This document shows positions 1-11,572 of a stretch of 64,000 nt of DNA, piece by piece. Positions within the stretch are counted from its first letter, which is position 1. The number at the start of each line of letters is the position of its first letter. The translations under genes and the position numbers were made by a program. The notes under the pieces were generated by a model. That model was given only the letters and a program-made list of their open reading frames with translations, did no database searches and was not told where the DNA came from. The stretch is from Mucor racemosus (lineage: Eukaryota > Mucoromycota > Mucoromycetes > Mucorales > Mucoraceae). Where the stretch lies: NCBI GenBank assembly GCA_027405735.1, contig JAPEHQ010000019.1, positions 563,001 to 627,000 on the forward strand, written 5' to 3'.

Positions 1-601
1 ACACAATAACAAACGCATGCTAAAAATATGAAATAACCTTTTTGAACCATACATGTCGTGTAGATGATAGCACCCTTGATCACGGCGCAATCAATTACAC
101 AAATGACATATATATCAAAACAGGATTCTATCCAAATCAATAATGATAATAAACAAAGATATCAATTTAGTCAACTACTCATCTATATCGAAGTTGCACT
201 ATCAATATAAATAAGATTCAAGTATATAAAAACTACCCCTTAAAAATTAAGATTACATAAAATAGATATAACAGAAATAAACAAAACAACCATTTCCCAA
301 AAGGTCGATATTATCACACTTGACATAAAATCCCTTATGGTCAATGCTCTACACAATTTACCCCTTAAAATATCAAATCAATAACAATGTACTCAAAACT
401 GGAAGATTACTAAATATACATCCATTCAAGTCTGATGGTATCCAAGTTCTCCAAATCACTATAAATACCCTCATACTTTTCAATTATTTTAACTCTTCAG
501 AAATCTTTTGTAATAAAAACTTTAGCTGATTATAATTGTATTTCTACTGCTTTTATTTTTATATTTTTTTATTTTAGTAAATAACATCGTCATTTACTAC
601 A
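1..601 (+). repeat. 3' part of an LTR-like repeat, cut by the window edge
   Basis: Matches 20015-20608 closely over its whole length. It contains a TATA-like ataaataccc near 461, an aataaaa signal near 512, and ends in ...TTACTACA at 601, as a U3-R-U5 long terminal repeat would. The left end lies outside the window, so its target duplication cannot be checked. No coding potential. Confidence 0.5.
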
Positions 602-1145
602 CTGATTTTAATTCTTTAGTCTTTATTTCATATATATAAACACAATGCTTGCGCTTACACTCGGATTTGCTCACTTGTTTACATGCTCGAGCTCGACTTT
701 TTGAAAAATCAGTAAATGTTTGATTTATACTTGGTTGCTTGCTTTCAAAACTGAAAATGCTCAGTATGTAGCTGCTCGATGAGCCGTTGTTGTTTGGGTT
801 TGCTTAAAAAACATTCAAACATTTTAGACTCGGAAAATGCTTGCTGAAACTGTTTCCGCTCGCTTGGGCTTGGCCATTTTGTGAATGCTATTTCTAAGTG
901 AAAAATCGCAGGATAGTAATGAATCTTTCGAGATTGCAGGTATGTCCGAATTTTACTCCAGTCGAAACTCAAAGAGTGCTCGGCCTATAACACATTTATA
1001 ATTTAGTACTTGAACCTAGAAGAGCTGTTACAAATCTTTTTTTAAAATTGATTATTTCTCTTACTAGCCATTTGCTAAAATCTCTCGTTAATTGGTCTTC
1101 TTTCCAACTATCCTAAGTTATTATCTATCACACTGTATACTAATT
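602..1145. other. Unassigned spacer between two repeats, rich in GCTCG/CTCGG
   Basis: Has no counterpart in the other copies of the flanking repeat, so it is probably an insertion. CTCG-containing words cluster at both sides (about 640-690 and 830-990), reminiscent of subterminal motifs of hAT elements, but I found no convincing terminal repeat or target duplication. A 75-codon open frame on the minus strand (745-972) has no recognisable motif. Confidence 0.3.
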
Positions 1146-3921
1146 ATTTGCAGCAACAATGGTTTTTGCTCGGGCATAAACTTAAATAGCACTTACTGCT
1201 TAAATTTATACTGGAAGACAAATCTAATAAGATTATAAATGTTACTTTATCACTCATAAAATTTAAACAAATTAACCTTATTTTTTAAACTTACTCATTT
1301 AGTTTGCAATTGTCAGCGGTAAAAAGATTTGTTTTTAAGTTATACAGTAGCTACAATCAAAACTATGGTTATTAGACAAAACATTAGATTATTCTTTTTT
1401 TTTATTTCTATATCATTTGAAATTTTATCACTTTTCTGGAACATTTCGTGGGTTTGTAGCCAGTTCTAGCTTTTTATTGAGTAGATATAAATATTATTGT
1501 CTTCGATTCGATCTGGTAATCAAGAAATACGTCCAACAGTACAATAGTAAATAATGATATTTGATCTTAGAATGCAGTTAAATGAAAATATCAGTCTCTA
1601 ATATAGCGACTGCTATTTATAGTAATAGCATTATTAGTCCCTTATGTTAGCTTGCGTATTCAGATATGTTACGCCAGGAGATTATATCAATCTCAAAGCT
1701 AAAATATGTACTAAATCATTTAATAAAAATAAAGGAGAACTGTTATAAAATGAAAGAGCACACTAAAACTAAAGAACTTTATTATAAGATCGAACCATCT
1801 TCTTTTATATTCACATTCTCTAATTATATAACCTGTTTAAAGGAGTCTATTTATATATATACATATATCCAATCAAGTCTAGGTGACACACACTAGTTCC
1901 ATATTCCTGCATACACGGAGCTTCATAACAGAATACACAGCAATGTAGAACTTAACATATCAAACTGTGTCGTAATCTTAACCAAGGAATGCACCCAGAT
2001 CTGTGGATGCAACAAGATAAAAGAAAAGAATACCAGCTTGATAGTCTGATATGCCTTATCAAACGGTGAATATCTCCTCAAAATATGAAAACAAAAAGAG
2101 AGAAACAACACACGTAGAAAAGGGTTTTCAAGGCTTTACATTATTTAGCGTAATTAAAACCCTGCTAAATTTCACATTTCAGCCAATGTAAAAGCAACAT
2201 TACAGCGCATCAACCCATAAACTAAACAAAATAGGCAATATCTGTTATCATAGAAACATGCATTTTCTACCAGAAAAACCGGCTGTTATATCATAGGTTC
2301 ATTAAAAAATTGCAAACGCGAACCCGTAGAGCAACGCTGTAATTGAGAATAGCAAGATTGAATGGCTAAGTCTCTTATACTATGATATATCCAAGTTTTA
2401 AATAAAGAGTATTTTTTTTTGTTCGACTTTTCTTGTATTTAACCACGTACAATCTGAAAATTCAGTTTTTTTAGCGGACATTTTCGGGACTCATTTTATC
2501 CTTACCAACACTCATGATTTTGATCAAAAAACAGAAAAATCAAATTTTGATACCAAAATCAACGTTTAAATATACTACATTGTGAGAGAAAATTGTAGTT
2601 ATAGCTAATACGCATTCTATAAAAGCTTAATATTAAATATTAAGTAATGAAAATTTGTAGTTCTGTCCCAAAAACGGTTTTTTGATTAAAGGATTTTCAT
2701 GTAATATTTTGCAATAAAAATGTTTGATATTTTTTATTGAGCAAGTAGAGTGCTAAACTTTGCATATGTGTATATTTTTTGTTTTTATAATTGGTAGTAT
2801 AATTAACTTTAGATTTGCAAAATCAGAAAAAAAAAATTAAAAAATGTCAAAATTGATGATCTGGACAAAAATAATTTTCTAAATTAATATTCCGCTTATA
2901 AACTTTGTAAGTCTTAAAAATAAGAGATTTTATAATACTTGTGAACTTTTTCAAGAATTTATGATGCTGTTTCACTTGGTTCAAGTTAATTACTGTAAAT
3001 CTTTATACATGTTAATATTGTGTGATAGTTTATTTGATGATAATATAGTCTTACTTGATAATTTATGCGCTAGAGGTGATTTACATTAAGTTTTAGTCTT
3101 ACCTCTCCAATATCATAGACCATAAACAATAACATGGCCATCACTGGAACCTATTGCCACCTTTTATCCTCTTTGTTCCAAGCAAATTTATTCAATGCTT
3201 TACCAGAACCAACTTAAGTACTTACAAATCGTTCCTCGGTATTTGCATTCAAATTCCATAAATCAAATTAACTTGTTCCATCTACAATAGTATCAAACGT
3301 ATCATCCGCCCGCCTTATGATAAATATCAATTTAAAATCAGAAACACCCCATTGTCATTGTTATAAGCTATGAAAAGCTTAATTTTTAATAATGCAGCAA
3401 TTAACTAAAAAACAAGATGATACTAATAATAGCGTATGGTGAGTATTTAGTATCTAAGTAAGTTTGATGAAGTATGCTTTTAAATCTTTTTAAAAATCCT
3501 GAGGTAAATACAACATCTTGGTCATGTAATTTCTATCCATCCAAATGTTGCAATTTCCACTACACAATGAATGTACCTTTTATCAATGTTCACCTCGATG
3601 TACATTGAGTATCAGTTTTTTACCAGTTGTATTTTCTCTGATTCTTTAATATTCAGTCATATTGAACGATAATTTGTAGAATGACAAAAAGAAAAAAGAA
3701 AAAATGCTTCAAGAGTTTTCTGCATATCACATTATGCGATTTAGTAGCAATGATTGCACTTAATAACCATGCTTTTTGAACCTATCTATTGATGTTATTA
3801 ATCAGAACAATTACTACTTTAATTCAAAAGTAAGCTTTGCTTTATATATTTATATTCGCCCATTCAATAAATGACATCTCATTTATTATCCGTTATATCA
3901 GTCAACCAATTTTGTCGTATA
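1146..3921 (+). repeat. Dispersed repeat R1, copy A (non-coding, with decayed WD40 exons)
   Basis: Parallels copy B (20609-23335) and the uninterrupted part of copy C (48030-50600) along most of its length. It is interrupted here by the solo LTR at 1667-2014. No long open frame exists. The minus strand of about 3130-3320 holds remnants of WD40 exons: an imperfect reading with words such as LNKFAW, IGSSDGHV and VYD, bordered by GTAAG and AG splice-like sites and broken by stops and a 1-nt shift. The resemblance is to dynein intermediate chain, as inference. R1 may be a non-autonomous DNA element that picked up gene fragments. Confidence 0.7.
1667..2014 (+). mobile_element. Solo LTR, 348 bp, TSD AGATA
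   Basis: Starts TGTTACGCC and ends GGATGCAACA, and is flanked by a perfect 5-bp duplication AGATA (1662-1666 and 2015-2019). The empty site is seen directly in R1 copy B near 21376, where one AGATA runs straight on. A TATA-rich stretch lies near 1850. Its sequence differs from the other LTR families in the window. Confidence 0.85.
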
Positions 3922-4422
3922 TGTGCTGAACTAGGTAGTATTTCTCCACATAATAAATTAAAAGTCATCTCATTTGAAACCATGCCATGCAATTCAAATA
4001 AGAGATTATGAATATAAATCATAAATAACCAAGGATATTCTAATGTATCAAAGATACCAAGGGTATTCATAATGTGTTGTATTATAAATAAAAAAACCTA
4101 AAAATTTCATGCGAATCAAATAGAACAAGTAAGGGCTGTTCTGAACGCATGACTGACAACTGAGGTTGTCAAAAACCAATTTAAGAGCCGCCCTTGATCA
4201 AGTAAATCAAGGACTCAACAACCCAACAATATATTCAAAATTGCGGAATACATAACTGAAAGTCGACAGAACAACTGCCAGACAAATATCAATAACCAAA
4301 TAATATAAATGGAGAGGTAGAAATAGTATTTTATTGTAGATCATCCATAATTAAATAAAGAAGGATTTAAACAGTATCTCATTTAAAGCTTTTTTTATAA
4401 AATTTTGCTCCTTTTTACTGCA
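3922..4422 (+). mobile_element. Solo LTR, 501 bp (TGTGCTGAAC family), TSD GTATA
   Basis: Begins TGTGCTGAACTAGG, ends TTTTTACTGCA and is flanked by GTATA on both sides (3917-3921, 4423-4427). It has a TATA-like aatataaatgg and an AATAAAG signal near 4345-4360. Its nearest relative is 54820-55315; longer relatives are at 25023-25684 and 53267-53928, and a divergent one is at 41191-41672. No internal region is present, so it is the product of LTR-LTR recombination. Confidence 0.9.
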
Positions 4423-4930
4423 GTATATTTTCAGGATTGATAAATAATACTTAAAAAAGAATACAATTAAAAGAGAATGAGTAATGAATCAGTTCTTCAA
4501 CTGTATAATAAAAACAAGATATCTTTTATTTAGATATAAAAGTATGGCCTTTTATATTGATTTGACATTGAGATCCTGAGATGTAATTTAAGGCACTATT
4601 GAACCATGAGATCTGTTTGATAGTAATCTATGGATTGAAATGGATCAATCATAATTTAACCGTTCTTACAGAGCTTGTGAGTTGTCTTGTTTCAATGCTG
4701 CGCTAAATGTGCTTGGATGTTGATTTGATAGCTACTACTTGATTGATTAACTGCTGGGATGGAATAATATGGTGTCATAATTGAGATCCAAGTGTTCTTG
4801 GTAGTTATTGGATTAAACTTGGTACGCTAGGAGTTTATTATATCCGATATCGAGACTTTAAACTTCAATTCATGTCGTAGTCAATAGATTGTAAGATGTA
4901 TTGATACTGTAGAAGGTGATAACGTGTGAT
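4423..4930 (+). repeat. Two adjoining dispersed repeats (X, 4423-4544; Y, 4545-4930)
   Basis: X, ending ...AAAAGTA, is repeated at 52114-52244. Y, starting TGGCCTTTTATATTGAT, is repeated at 39706-40090. Here the two are directly joined; in the large nest they sit at opposite ends. No coding potential was recognised in either. Confidence 0.6.
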
Positions 4931-4931
4931 A

Positions 4932-5912
4932 CTAGGTGGCATACAACAACTTGTCTCCATTGTTCATTAGACCAATTGATATGAAGTTGTGCCCATTCCA
5001 GTCTATTTTTTTATGTTCCTTTGTTAAATTGGGTTTAACAGCAGGTTTATAGTACTTAAAGCCCAACTTTATTATCCATTTCCTTGTTGTCGAGCGAGAG
5101 ACATTTTTTCCCATCATTCTGAGTTGCCTCGTAATGGTCGGTCTCTAATGTTTGAAAGGAATCTGTTTAGGACATAGACTAGACTGGGTACATGTATTAC
5201 TAGTAGAAGTGCTCAAAGGATTATTTAGACATGATTCTTAGCATAGAATGATGAGTATGAGGTGATAATGATGTATGTCAATTTTATTTCATTTAGTTAT
5301 GTTACATTTAGTCTATAATGAAATGGTGTAGCCTGAGATCCTGAAGTGAGCCAATCATGAACTCGTTCCTGGAAATGGAATTCAACTATTCCATTTGCAT
5401 CAACATTCACTGTCTAAAGTTAATCAAGCATGAAGATCCTATATACTTAACTTGGTCGTATCCTACTAAACTTGCTATGGCCAACCTATTATATCATCAT
5501 GTTGCAATCAACTAGTTCCTCAAGACGATGAAATCATCCTTTCATACACTCTATATACACGCTTCCAAAACATATAAATACCCTGAATCCTGATGTCGTT
5601 CGAGATGGATTCATTATCTTTTTTACCTACAATATACTCAATAAATATATCTAGTTTTAACTTTATTTTCTAGTTATTCATTGTGTATATTTAAACATAA
5701 TCTCTCCTTATTGTTCGCTCCAAAAGCCGTTGCGTATAATCATCAAAGGTAGATGGTCTTCCAGTACTTTTTCCTGTTAAAGTATCATCAGTTTGATCTC
5801 CTCTAGATATTATGATACTTTGGGCTATAGGACGCTTTATATCAATCATAGTAGAAATATCATATTGACTAAATCCAAGCTGCTTTAAATAAAAAATTAC
5901 TCCGAGCTTCAT
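4932..5912 (-). pseudogene. Tc1/mariner-type transposase remnant, split by a solo LTR
   Basis: The 5' part (5912 to 5698) reads as an N-terminal helix-turn-helix: LGFSQYDISTMIDIK, then the linker TGRPSTFDDYTQRLLERTIRRD, which resembles the GRP(R/S) basic linker of Tc1 transposases. The downstream part (5117 to 4932) has VSRSTTRKWIIKLGFKYYKP followed by NLTKEHKK, resembling the second HTH and the start of the catalytic region. The two parts are separated by the LTR at 5164-5697. The downstream part has a stop just upstream and no DDE domain is readable. This is a dead copy of a DNA transposon; the family assignment rests on motif resemblance only. Confidence 0.6.
5164..5697 (+). mobile_element. 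Solo LTR, 534 bp (TGTTTAGGA family), imperfect TSD
   Basis: Starts TGTTTAGGACATAGACT, ends ATTTAAACA, and has a TATA box (catataaataccc, ~5572) and a polyadenylation-like caataaatat (~5640). The flanks are gaatc and taatc, so four of five bases match. It is closely related to 19146-19697 and sits inside the transposase remnant. Confidence 0.75.
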
Positions 5913-6088
5913 TTTTTTACATCTTATTTAGTTTCTGTTGGGTCTCGCAATTTTTTTATGTTAATTTCAAAAGTTTTGGACATTGTTTATTAATAAAGAA
6001 AGCGTTTGAAAGAAAAATATGACAAAAAAAAAATAGAAAAAATAGGGAATGGATGAAACATTAGTAACACCGACTGTGGTATCATATC

Positions 6089-6575
6089 GAGTGATATTAA
6101 ACGAGCCGAGCCTTTTTTATGCAGCCGAGCTTTTCTCAAGGCTCGTTAAAGTTAGACGAGCTTACAAAAAAGCTCGTTCAACCTCGACGAGCTTTTTTTT
6201 GCGCGTGACTAGAGCTCGTTTACCCCAAACGAGCTTTTTTATGCAGCGACTAAAACTCATCATCTCAATGCGAGCTTTATTTTACCTTTCCAGTGACAAA
6301 TATCTAAAGTAAAGCAAACTTATGAATGTCAATTGACAATTATCTAAAGTAATAATGTCATAGCATTTACTAATTATTATTTAAATTTGAACTTTTTGAA
6401 AAGAAGTCAAAAGCTCGTCTTTCTCAAACGAGCTTTTTAAAAAAAAGTCAAAAACTCGTCTTTGTCAAACGAGCTTTTATTAAAGCTCGGCTCGAGCTCG
6501 AGTGATACAAAGCTCGGCTCGTTGTGGCGAGCTTTGGTCAAGCTCGTCCTAGGCTCGGCTCGTCTTTTATACTTA
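6089..6575. mobile_element. hAT-like non-autonomous element (MITE), 487 bp, 8-bp TSD
   Basis: Flanked by the perfect 8-bp duplication ATCATATC (6081-6088 and 6576-6583), as hAT transposons make. Both ends carry the inverted CGAGCCGAGCC, about 13 bp from the tips. The interior holds more than a dozen AGCTCG/CGAGCT words in both orientations, typical of hAT subterminal transposase-binding motifs. No coding capacity. The 8-bp TSD, terminal inversions and subterminal motif together make the class likely. Confidence 0.75.
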
Positions 6576-6645
6576 ATCATATCTTATGAGCGACACTTGA
6601 AATTGGGTTACTTTTTTATTATCAAGCTTTTTTAGTATGTAATTC

Positions 6646-6875
6646 CGCTGTAGGTATTTTGAGATTGACGCCTCCTATTGTATAAAGTTTTGATACCTGC
6701 ATCTCACAGCTGCTAGTTATATTTAAACAGCCGCTTTCGGGCTGTCCGGTAATTTTTTCTAACGATTTGCAGCTTAGAAATATTATTAGATGACCGCGTC
6801 CGGAGATTGTTCGGCATTTTTTTTTTTTTGGAAGAGTGAAGAGTGACCATTGGCAAAAATGTGAATCACGTATTT
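6646..6875 (+). repeat. Dispersed repeat R4, ~230 bp
   Basis: Recurs inverted at 40108-40326. It contains internally related words in opposite sense: GGGCTGTCCGG near 6738 and GCGTCCGGAGATTGTTCGGC near 6795. The element ends around the shared word GTGACCATTGGCAAAAAT. Non-coding and MITE-like; its superfamily is unknown. Confidence 0.55.
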
Positions 6876-6972
6876 AATTTATAATAAAAAACTGCACTCT
6901 TTTAAAACCACACTCAGGGAGTTATAAATGAGCCAAAAAAATTCTGCAGATCTAATTTCTTTTAGCCAAACT

Positions 6973-7132
6973 AAGGTTGTTGTCGAGCCCAGCTTATACT
7001 AGTAAATTTGGCTGGCAAAACCCGGCTCGACACCAACACTAGACAGCATATATAGTTTGACTTAGTATTGGCGTCGAAGCGGGTTTTGCCAACCAAATTT
7101 ACTAGCATAAACTGGGCTCGACAACAACCCTA
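6973..7132. mobile_element. Palindromic MITE, ~160 bp
   Basis: Two arms of about 66 nt are inverted copies of each other. Both read GGTTGTTGTCGAGCCCAG at the outer ends and share ACTAGTAAATTTGGCTGGC inward, with a few mismatches, around a ~25 nt centre. Half of the palindrome recurs at 51874-51920, showing that it is dispersed. A transcript would fold into a long hairpin. Confidence 0.65.
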
Positions 7133-7654
7133 ATGCTGTCTACGTAAGGTAATAACTATTCTTTTAAAATATCATCTTCATATTGAAATAAACTAATCTA
7201 TAATCGTTTAGTCTTTAAGCTTTTGTTGCATCTTTGCTAAATGTCTTGATTGACAAAAATATAATTTTGTAAAATAAATATATCATAAATGTATAAAATT
7301 TGGGTTACGTGGAAAGAAAACCCATAGTATTATGTAATTTGGCACTAATATTAGAAGCTCAAATATCCTACGTCCTAGTATATATAAAACTCAGCGCTGT
7401 GAATAAAGCTATAATGAAAAAAATCATAGCCTTCTTATAAACAATGAGGCTAATAAGGCTATTTCCCTGCTTAAAAAAAGTTTTCAGAACATCTTAGCCT
7501 TATATTCCGCAGACTTAAATACCGCGGCTACTGTATCAAGAAGAGAAAGTTTTCCATCATGCATATTGATGGAGACTAGAGACTGCCAGGGGAAATAGTA
7601 CACACAATAGGGATTAGACAACTAATTAATAACCATGCTTTAATTGTAGACATA

Positions 7655-7940
7655 ATGGGTTTCACTACGATGGCAACAAAAAAAGATCGCTTTGTAGTAA
7701 TTGATTTCGCCATTCCTGAGGATTTGCTCTTGTTTGTGAGGCAAGTGAGAAAATCAAATAATACCGCTAATTTATATTCAAATTTTAGTTAAAGATATGA
7801 TGGATTCTATCATTATGACAACAAAAAAAGTCCACTTAGTAGTAGTAATTAATTTCGTTAGATTAACAACTAGTCTGTGACAATTGCATGTTTGTGAGGT
7901 AAGTGATAAAACTGTATAATACCACTATAATTAGTATTAC
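7655..7940 (+). repeat. Imperfect direct duplication of a ~140 bp unit with decayed coding look
   Basis: Both units share ATGxCAACAAAAAAAG, a TTTGTAGTAATT(G/A)ATTTCG-like word and TTTGTGAGG(C/T)AAGTGA, in the same order (about 7655-7790 and 7797-7940). The first unit is open for some 48 codons to a stop near 7790 (MATKKDRFVVIDF is its clearest stretch). The second is broken. Probably a remnant of a duplicated gene fragment; its identity is unknown. The rest of 7133-8420 shows nothing else I can support. Confidence 0.35.
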
Positions 7941-8420
7941 AGAAATTGCAAACAGCTAAACAAGATCATTGTTAATGGAGGGCACAAAATGTCTGCTTTC
8001 GCAAGGCATGAAATTCTAAAGAAAGCAATAATTTAATTGTCGAACAACAATTTCAATTAATCAACCGAAAACTTTATATTTGTTGGTAGATGAAATAAGA
8101 ACTATAAATGTTGGTAGATGAAAAATGCTTTAACCGGTTAATGATAATGAAGCCTTCATTTACAACGAAAAGTTTAGCTTAAAAGTAAACAAGTATCTTG
8201 ATTTTACGTTTCTCCTTGTAAATGACACAATACACAAACCCATTATAAAAAATATATTTACATGATAATCCTCTGGAGCCATCATTGGGCTTTTTATTTC
8301 AAAAAATAAAAAAAAAAAAAAAACAAAAAGGGTGTATTGTTTGTGCATTATGAAGGGATTTTATGTATATATAAAAAAAGAGAGATAAAAAATGGGGATG
8401 TATATATAATTGCAGATATT

Positions 8421-9006
8421 TTACTTCTTCTTGCCAAAAGTCAAAGGATCACCAATGTTCTTTCCTCTCAACTTGATACCAAGAGCACGTTCCATCTTAC
8501 CGAGGACATTTTGGTTAGGAATAGCCTTACCAGACTCATATTCGTTAACAACTTGAGGCTTCTCATTGATGAGTTGAGCCAAATCCTTTTGAGTAATATT
8601 CTTTTCTTGACGACCCTTTTGAATAGCCTTACCAACAGAGACATCAACACGAGGAGGAGGAGCAACATCGTTATCACGATCAAGCTTAGCAATACGACGA
8701 TGATCAGTATCAGCATGACTAGAGTTGGTCAAAGTAGACTTTCTGTCAGTGGTAATAGAAGCACCAGCCTAAAAAAACAAAATGCGTTAATATTTGAACA
8801 ATTTAACACGTAAATCAAAAAAAAAAAACTTACTCTTCTGGCAGCATTGATTTCTGTATCAGAACGAGTGACCTTGGCCTTTGTAGGATCACGCTTACGA
8901 AGAATAGTAGTTTTATCCCAATCTAAAACGTAAAAAACCCTGGCATTAATTCTCCCATTTCGTTACCATGGTTTTTGTGCTTCATTTTCAAGAACTTACC
9001 AGACAT
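8421..9006 (-). CDS. MBF1: Multiprotein-bridging factor 1 (transcriptional coactivator)
   Basis: Conserved coactivator that links gene-specific activators (Gcn4-type bZIP proteins in yeast) to TBP; it also associates with ribosomes. Three exons on the minus strand: 9006-9000, 8922-8834 and 8768-8421, giving 147 residues, the family's normal size. It starts [13 protein letters not shown], matching the MBF1 N-terminal domain. The C-terminal cro-type HTH reads [19 protein letters not shown], then [20 protein letters not shown], and the tail is the basic GKKK. The first exon is only 7 nt and splits the third codon. The next gene upstream, the TBC GAP, is on the same strand 310 bp away, so each probably has its own promoter. 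Confidence 0.96.
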
Positions 9007-9316
9007 ATTTGTTAATTTATTTTAGATGAAAAAAAGAGTTGAAGAAGAAGAAAAAATTTGTAGCCGCAGTTTTTACGCTCAATTAAATATCAAAATCTAC
9101 TGGCATTGGAGTACCAATTAGATTGAGTCAATAGGTTTGGTCTTGGAAAGCCATGGAAAGATTGCGCTGTAATTTAATATTCACTGCTGCTGCTGTATAC
9201 TACGCCTCTAGCGGAAAATGAGCGAATTGCTCTAAAAAATGACTAATCTATATATTTTCAGGTACATTCTAATGATTACTGTGCATATACTGCGTGATAG
9301 TATTGAGACATTTTTT
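9007..9316 (-). promoter_or_regulatory. MBF1 upstream region / TBC gene 3' region
   Basis: This 310 bp gap must hold the MBF1 promoter and the 3' end of the TBC-domain gene. I see no distinct motif beyond a GAAGAAGAAG-rich stretch close to the MBF1 start on the plus strand. Confidence 0.3.
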
Positions 9317-11572
9317 TTATTTTCTAACAGTTTTTGCTCTTTCAACGAAATAACGAGCTTCTTTTGCTCTATGGATAATGGCACCACGAACAGTGCCTCT
9401 TTTAAGTAATTTACCACCTTTTTGCACGGGAATATTTCTGCGTCTTTCATCTCTTCTTTTCTTGAACAATTCTCGTCTATCTCTAATTTCTTCATCGCTC
9501 ACCCTTGTTGTTGCTGCGTATTGTAGATACGTTCCATCAATTAGTTTGTGACAATCGACCATGCGTTTTGGCATGTTTTGAATTACTTGGAACACTTCCA
9601 AAGGGTCATTTACTGCCAAAATTTCGTTTTCATTTAATTTGAAAATGCCCAATGCAATTCGAAACAAAACCTTTTGTCCATCACTACAATTTAGGTGCAA
9701 GGTTAGAAACATGCTAGGAATCTCTCTAGCTATACAACTTACTAGAATAAGCAATCCCATACACGCAAAACACTCTATAATAAATGCATTCAATTCAGTT
9801 AATCAAGAAAGAAATCCTAAATCAGATCCAATATTTTACCTCAATTGGTAGAATATTAATAAACAATGTCAAAAACCAATGGCTTGTAACCAAAGAACAA
9901 GTTGGCATTCCAGTTCCTTCTTGCTCTTCACATTCCCAAAACGATTTTCCTTCAGACATTCTGTTCCACAAATGCGGGTATCTTTCAGAAATCAAAATCA
10001 TTAGCACATTTTGGTCGACATTGGCACCTTCCATGGTTACATCATAAGTATTTGGTGGTAAAATTTCGTTAATCAAGGTAGAAAATGTCCAAAAAGTTTC
10101 TTCTTCATCCATAAACAGTAATAACATGCCAGCAATGTAATTTAATGATTGACAATAGCCAATAGATGGTGTATAGATGGAAAAAGCAAGTAAAACTCTT
10201 CTTAGTGATTTGATTATAGGTATATTCATCTTTTCTTCAGGCGTTATGGGTGTGGCATTTTGAGTATGTGATTCAGGGCGAAATTTGTTATTTTCAGGAA
10301 AGGTACGATGTAAATCTGTTCCATATTAGTTGCCATGGCTATTTTTATCGTATGATTTATTTTTATATATGTATACCTCTTTCAATAATATCAAGATTCT
10401 CGTTTTGGCCTCCCATCTTTTCTGCTCGTTGCACTAAATCCCAGTATATACCTTTATTTGCATCCATTTTTGCTTTTGCTCCACTGTAATGTAACCAAGC
10501 CTACATAGAATACATCAATATTTTTTTGTTTCTGCCAGAGAAATCCAATTTATTTTATACCTGTCCTCTCAATTCTGGTGGAATGCCTTTTCGAATATAA
10601 CGTTTGACTTTATATAATTTGTAATAAGTATGGCAGTTGATTTATACAATTATATATACATATTTACTTTTACTATTTCTTGCTGGCCATTGGTCGTTAT
10701 TCTCTGCCAATAACTGTTGCCATTTCAATGATCTTCGTTTCATAATTGGCGCATAATAGTTCTCAAATCCATTAAAAGCATCTTCAGACAGCCATTGAGA
10801 GCTTTTCAAGAAGCCATATTGATCTCTACATGTTTATATAAACTAAATACTACGTGGTCGACCAAAAATCTTTGTTTATATACCTTTGCCCTGTTTGTTT
10901 TTGAGGAGGAGGATAAATTGCGTTTGAGCCATCATCGTATAATTGCTGATTACTATTTGTAGTAGTTGTACTACTGCTTCTGCTACCAAGAATTGTACCA
11001 AATACTCCTTTATCTGAATTCCCATTAGCCCCTTTCCTTGTGTTCTTGCGTGAAATAACAAGTTTTTCTTTAAATGAATTTGCAAGGGATCTATTATGTT
11101 CATCAGCGGATATCGGAGTCGGCGAATCTAAGGATGTGAAAAATTGTTAAATTTTGAATATACAAACAAATATTGATATTTTACCAACTAATGTTCTACT
11201 TGCATCTAATTGATGTGTAGAAATAGCAGCTACAGGTATCTGATGATTTGAATGATATAAAGAATCATCGTCATTTTCTTCTGAGCCTGATTCGTCAATA
11301 GAAGAAGCACCTGTGTTGTGATGATGTTGGCTGACTTGTAATAAGTTGCTATGAGAAACTTTTGCTTGAATACGTTGTTGTTGTTGTTGTCTATTTTGAT
11401 GAGAATCAAAACTTGGTCTTCTTCTAATATTAGATGGAGTTAAATTGAATAAAGAATCTGATTGTTGTTTTCGGATAGCTGGATGATTAAATGATGAAGA
11501 ACGGGTACGACCAGAATATTTTTTGAGATTATGCTCGTCTACGGTAGCCGCTGACCGAGATGGAAAAGACAT
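9317..11572 (-). CDS. TBC-domain Rab GTPase-activating protein
   Basis: Predicted to stimulate GTP hydrolysis by a Rab, so acting in membrane traffic. Eight exons: 11572-11185, 11127-10884, 10825-10668, 10607-10561, 10500-10377, 10315-9840, 9774-9743 and 9683-9317, giving 611 residues. The first ~210 residues are low-complexity, Ser/Gln/Asn-rich and probably disordered. The TBC domain follows: IRKGIPPELRGQAW (motif A); the arginine finger in IIERDLHRTFP (Arg about 324, at the splice joining exons 5 and 6); the glutamine finger in IGYCQSLNYIAG (Gln about 376); then RVWDCLF and KVLFRIALGIFKLNE. The tail is Lys/Arg-rich. Both catalytic fingers are present, so it should be active. Exons 4 (47 nt) and 7 (32 nt) are unusually short. 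I cannot assign the Rab substrate or a yeast name. Confidence 0.92.
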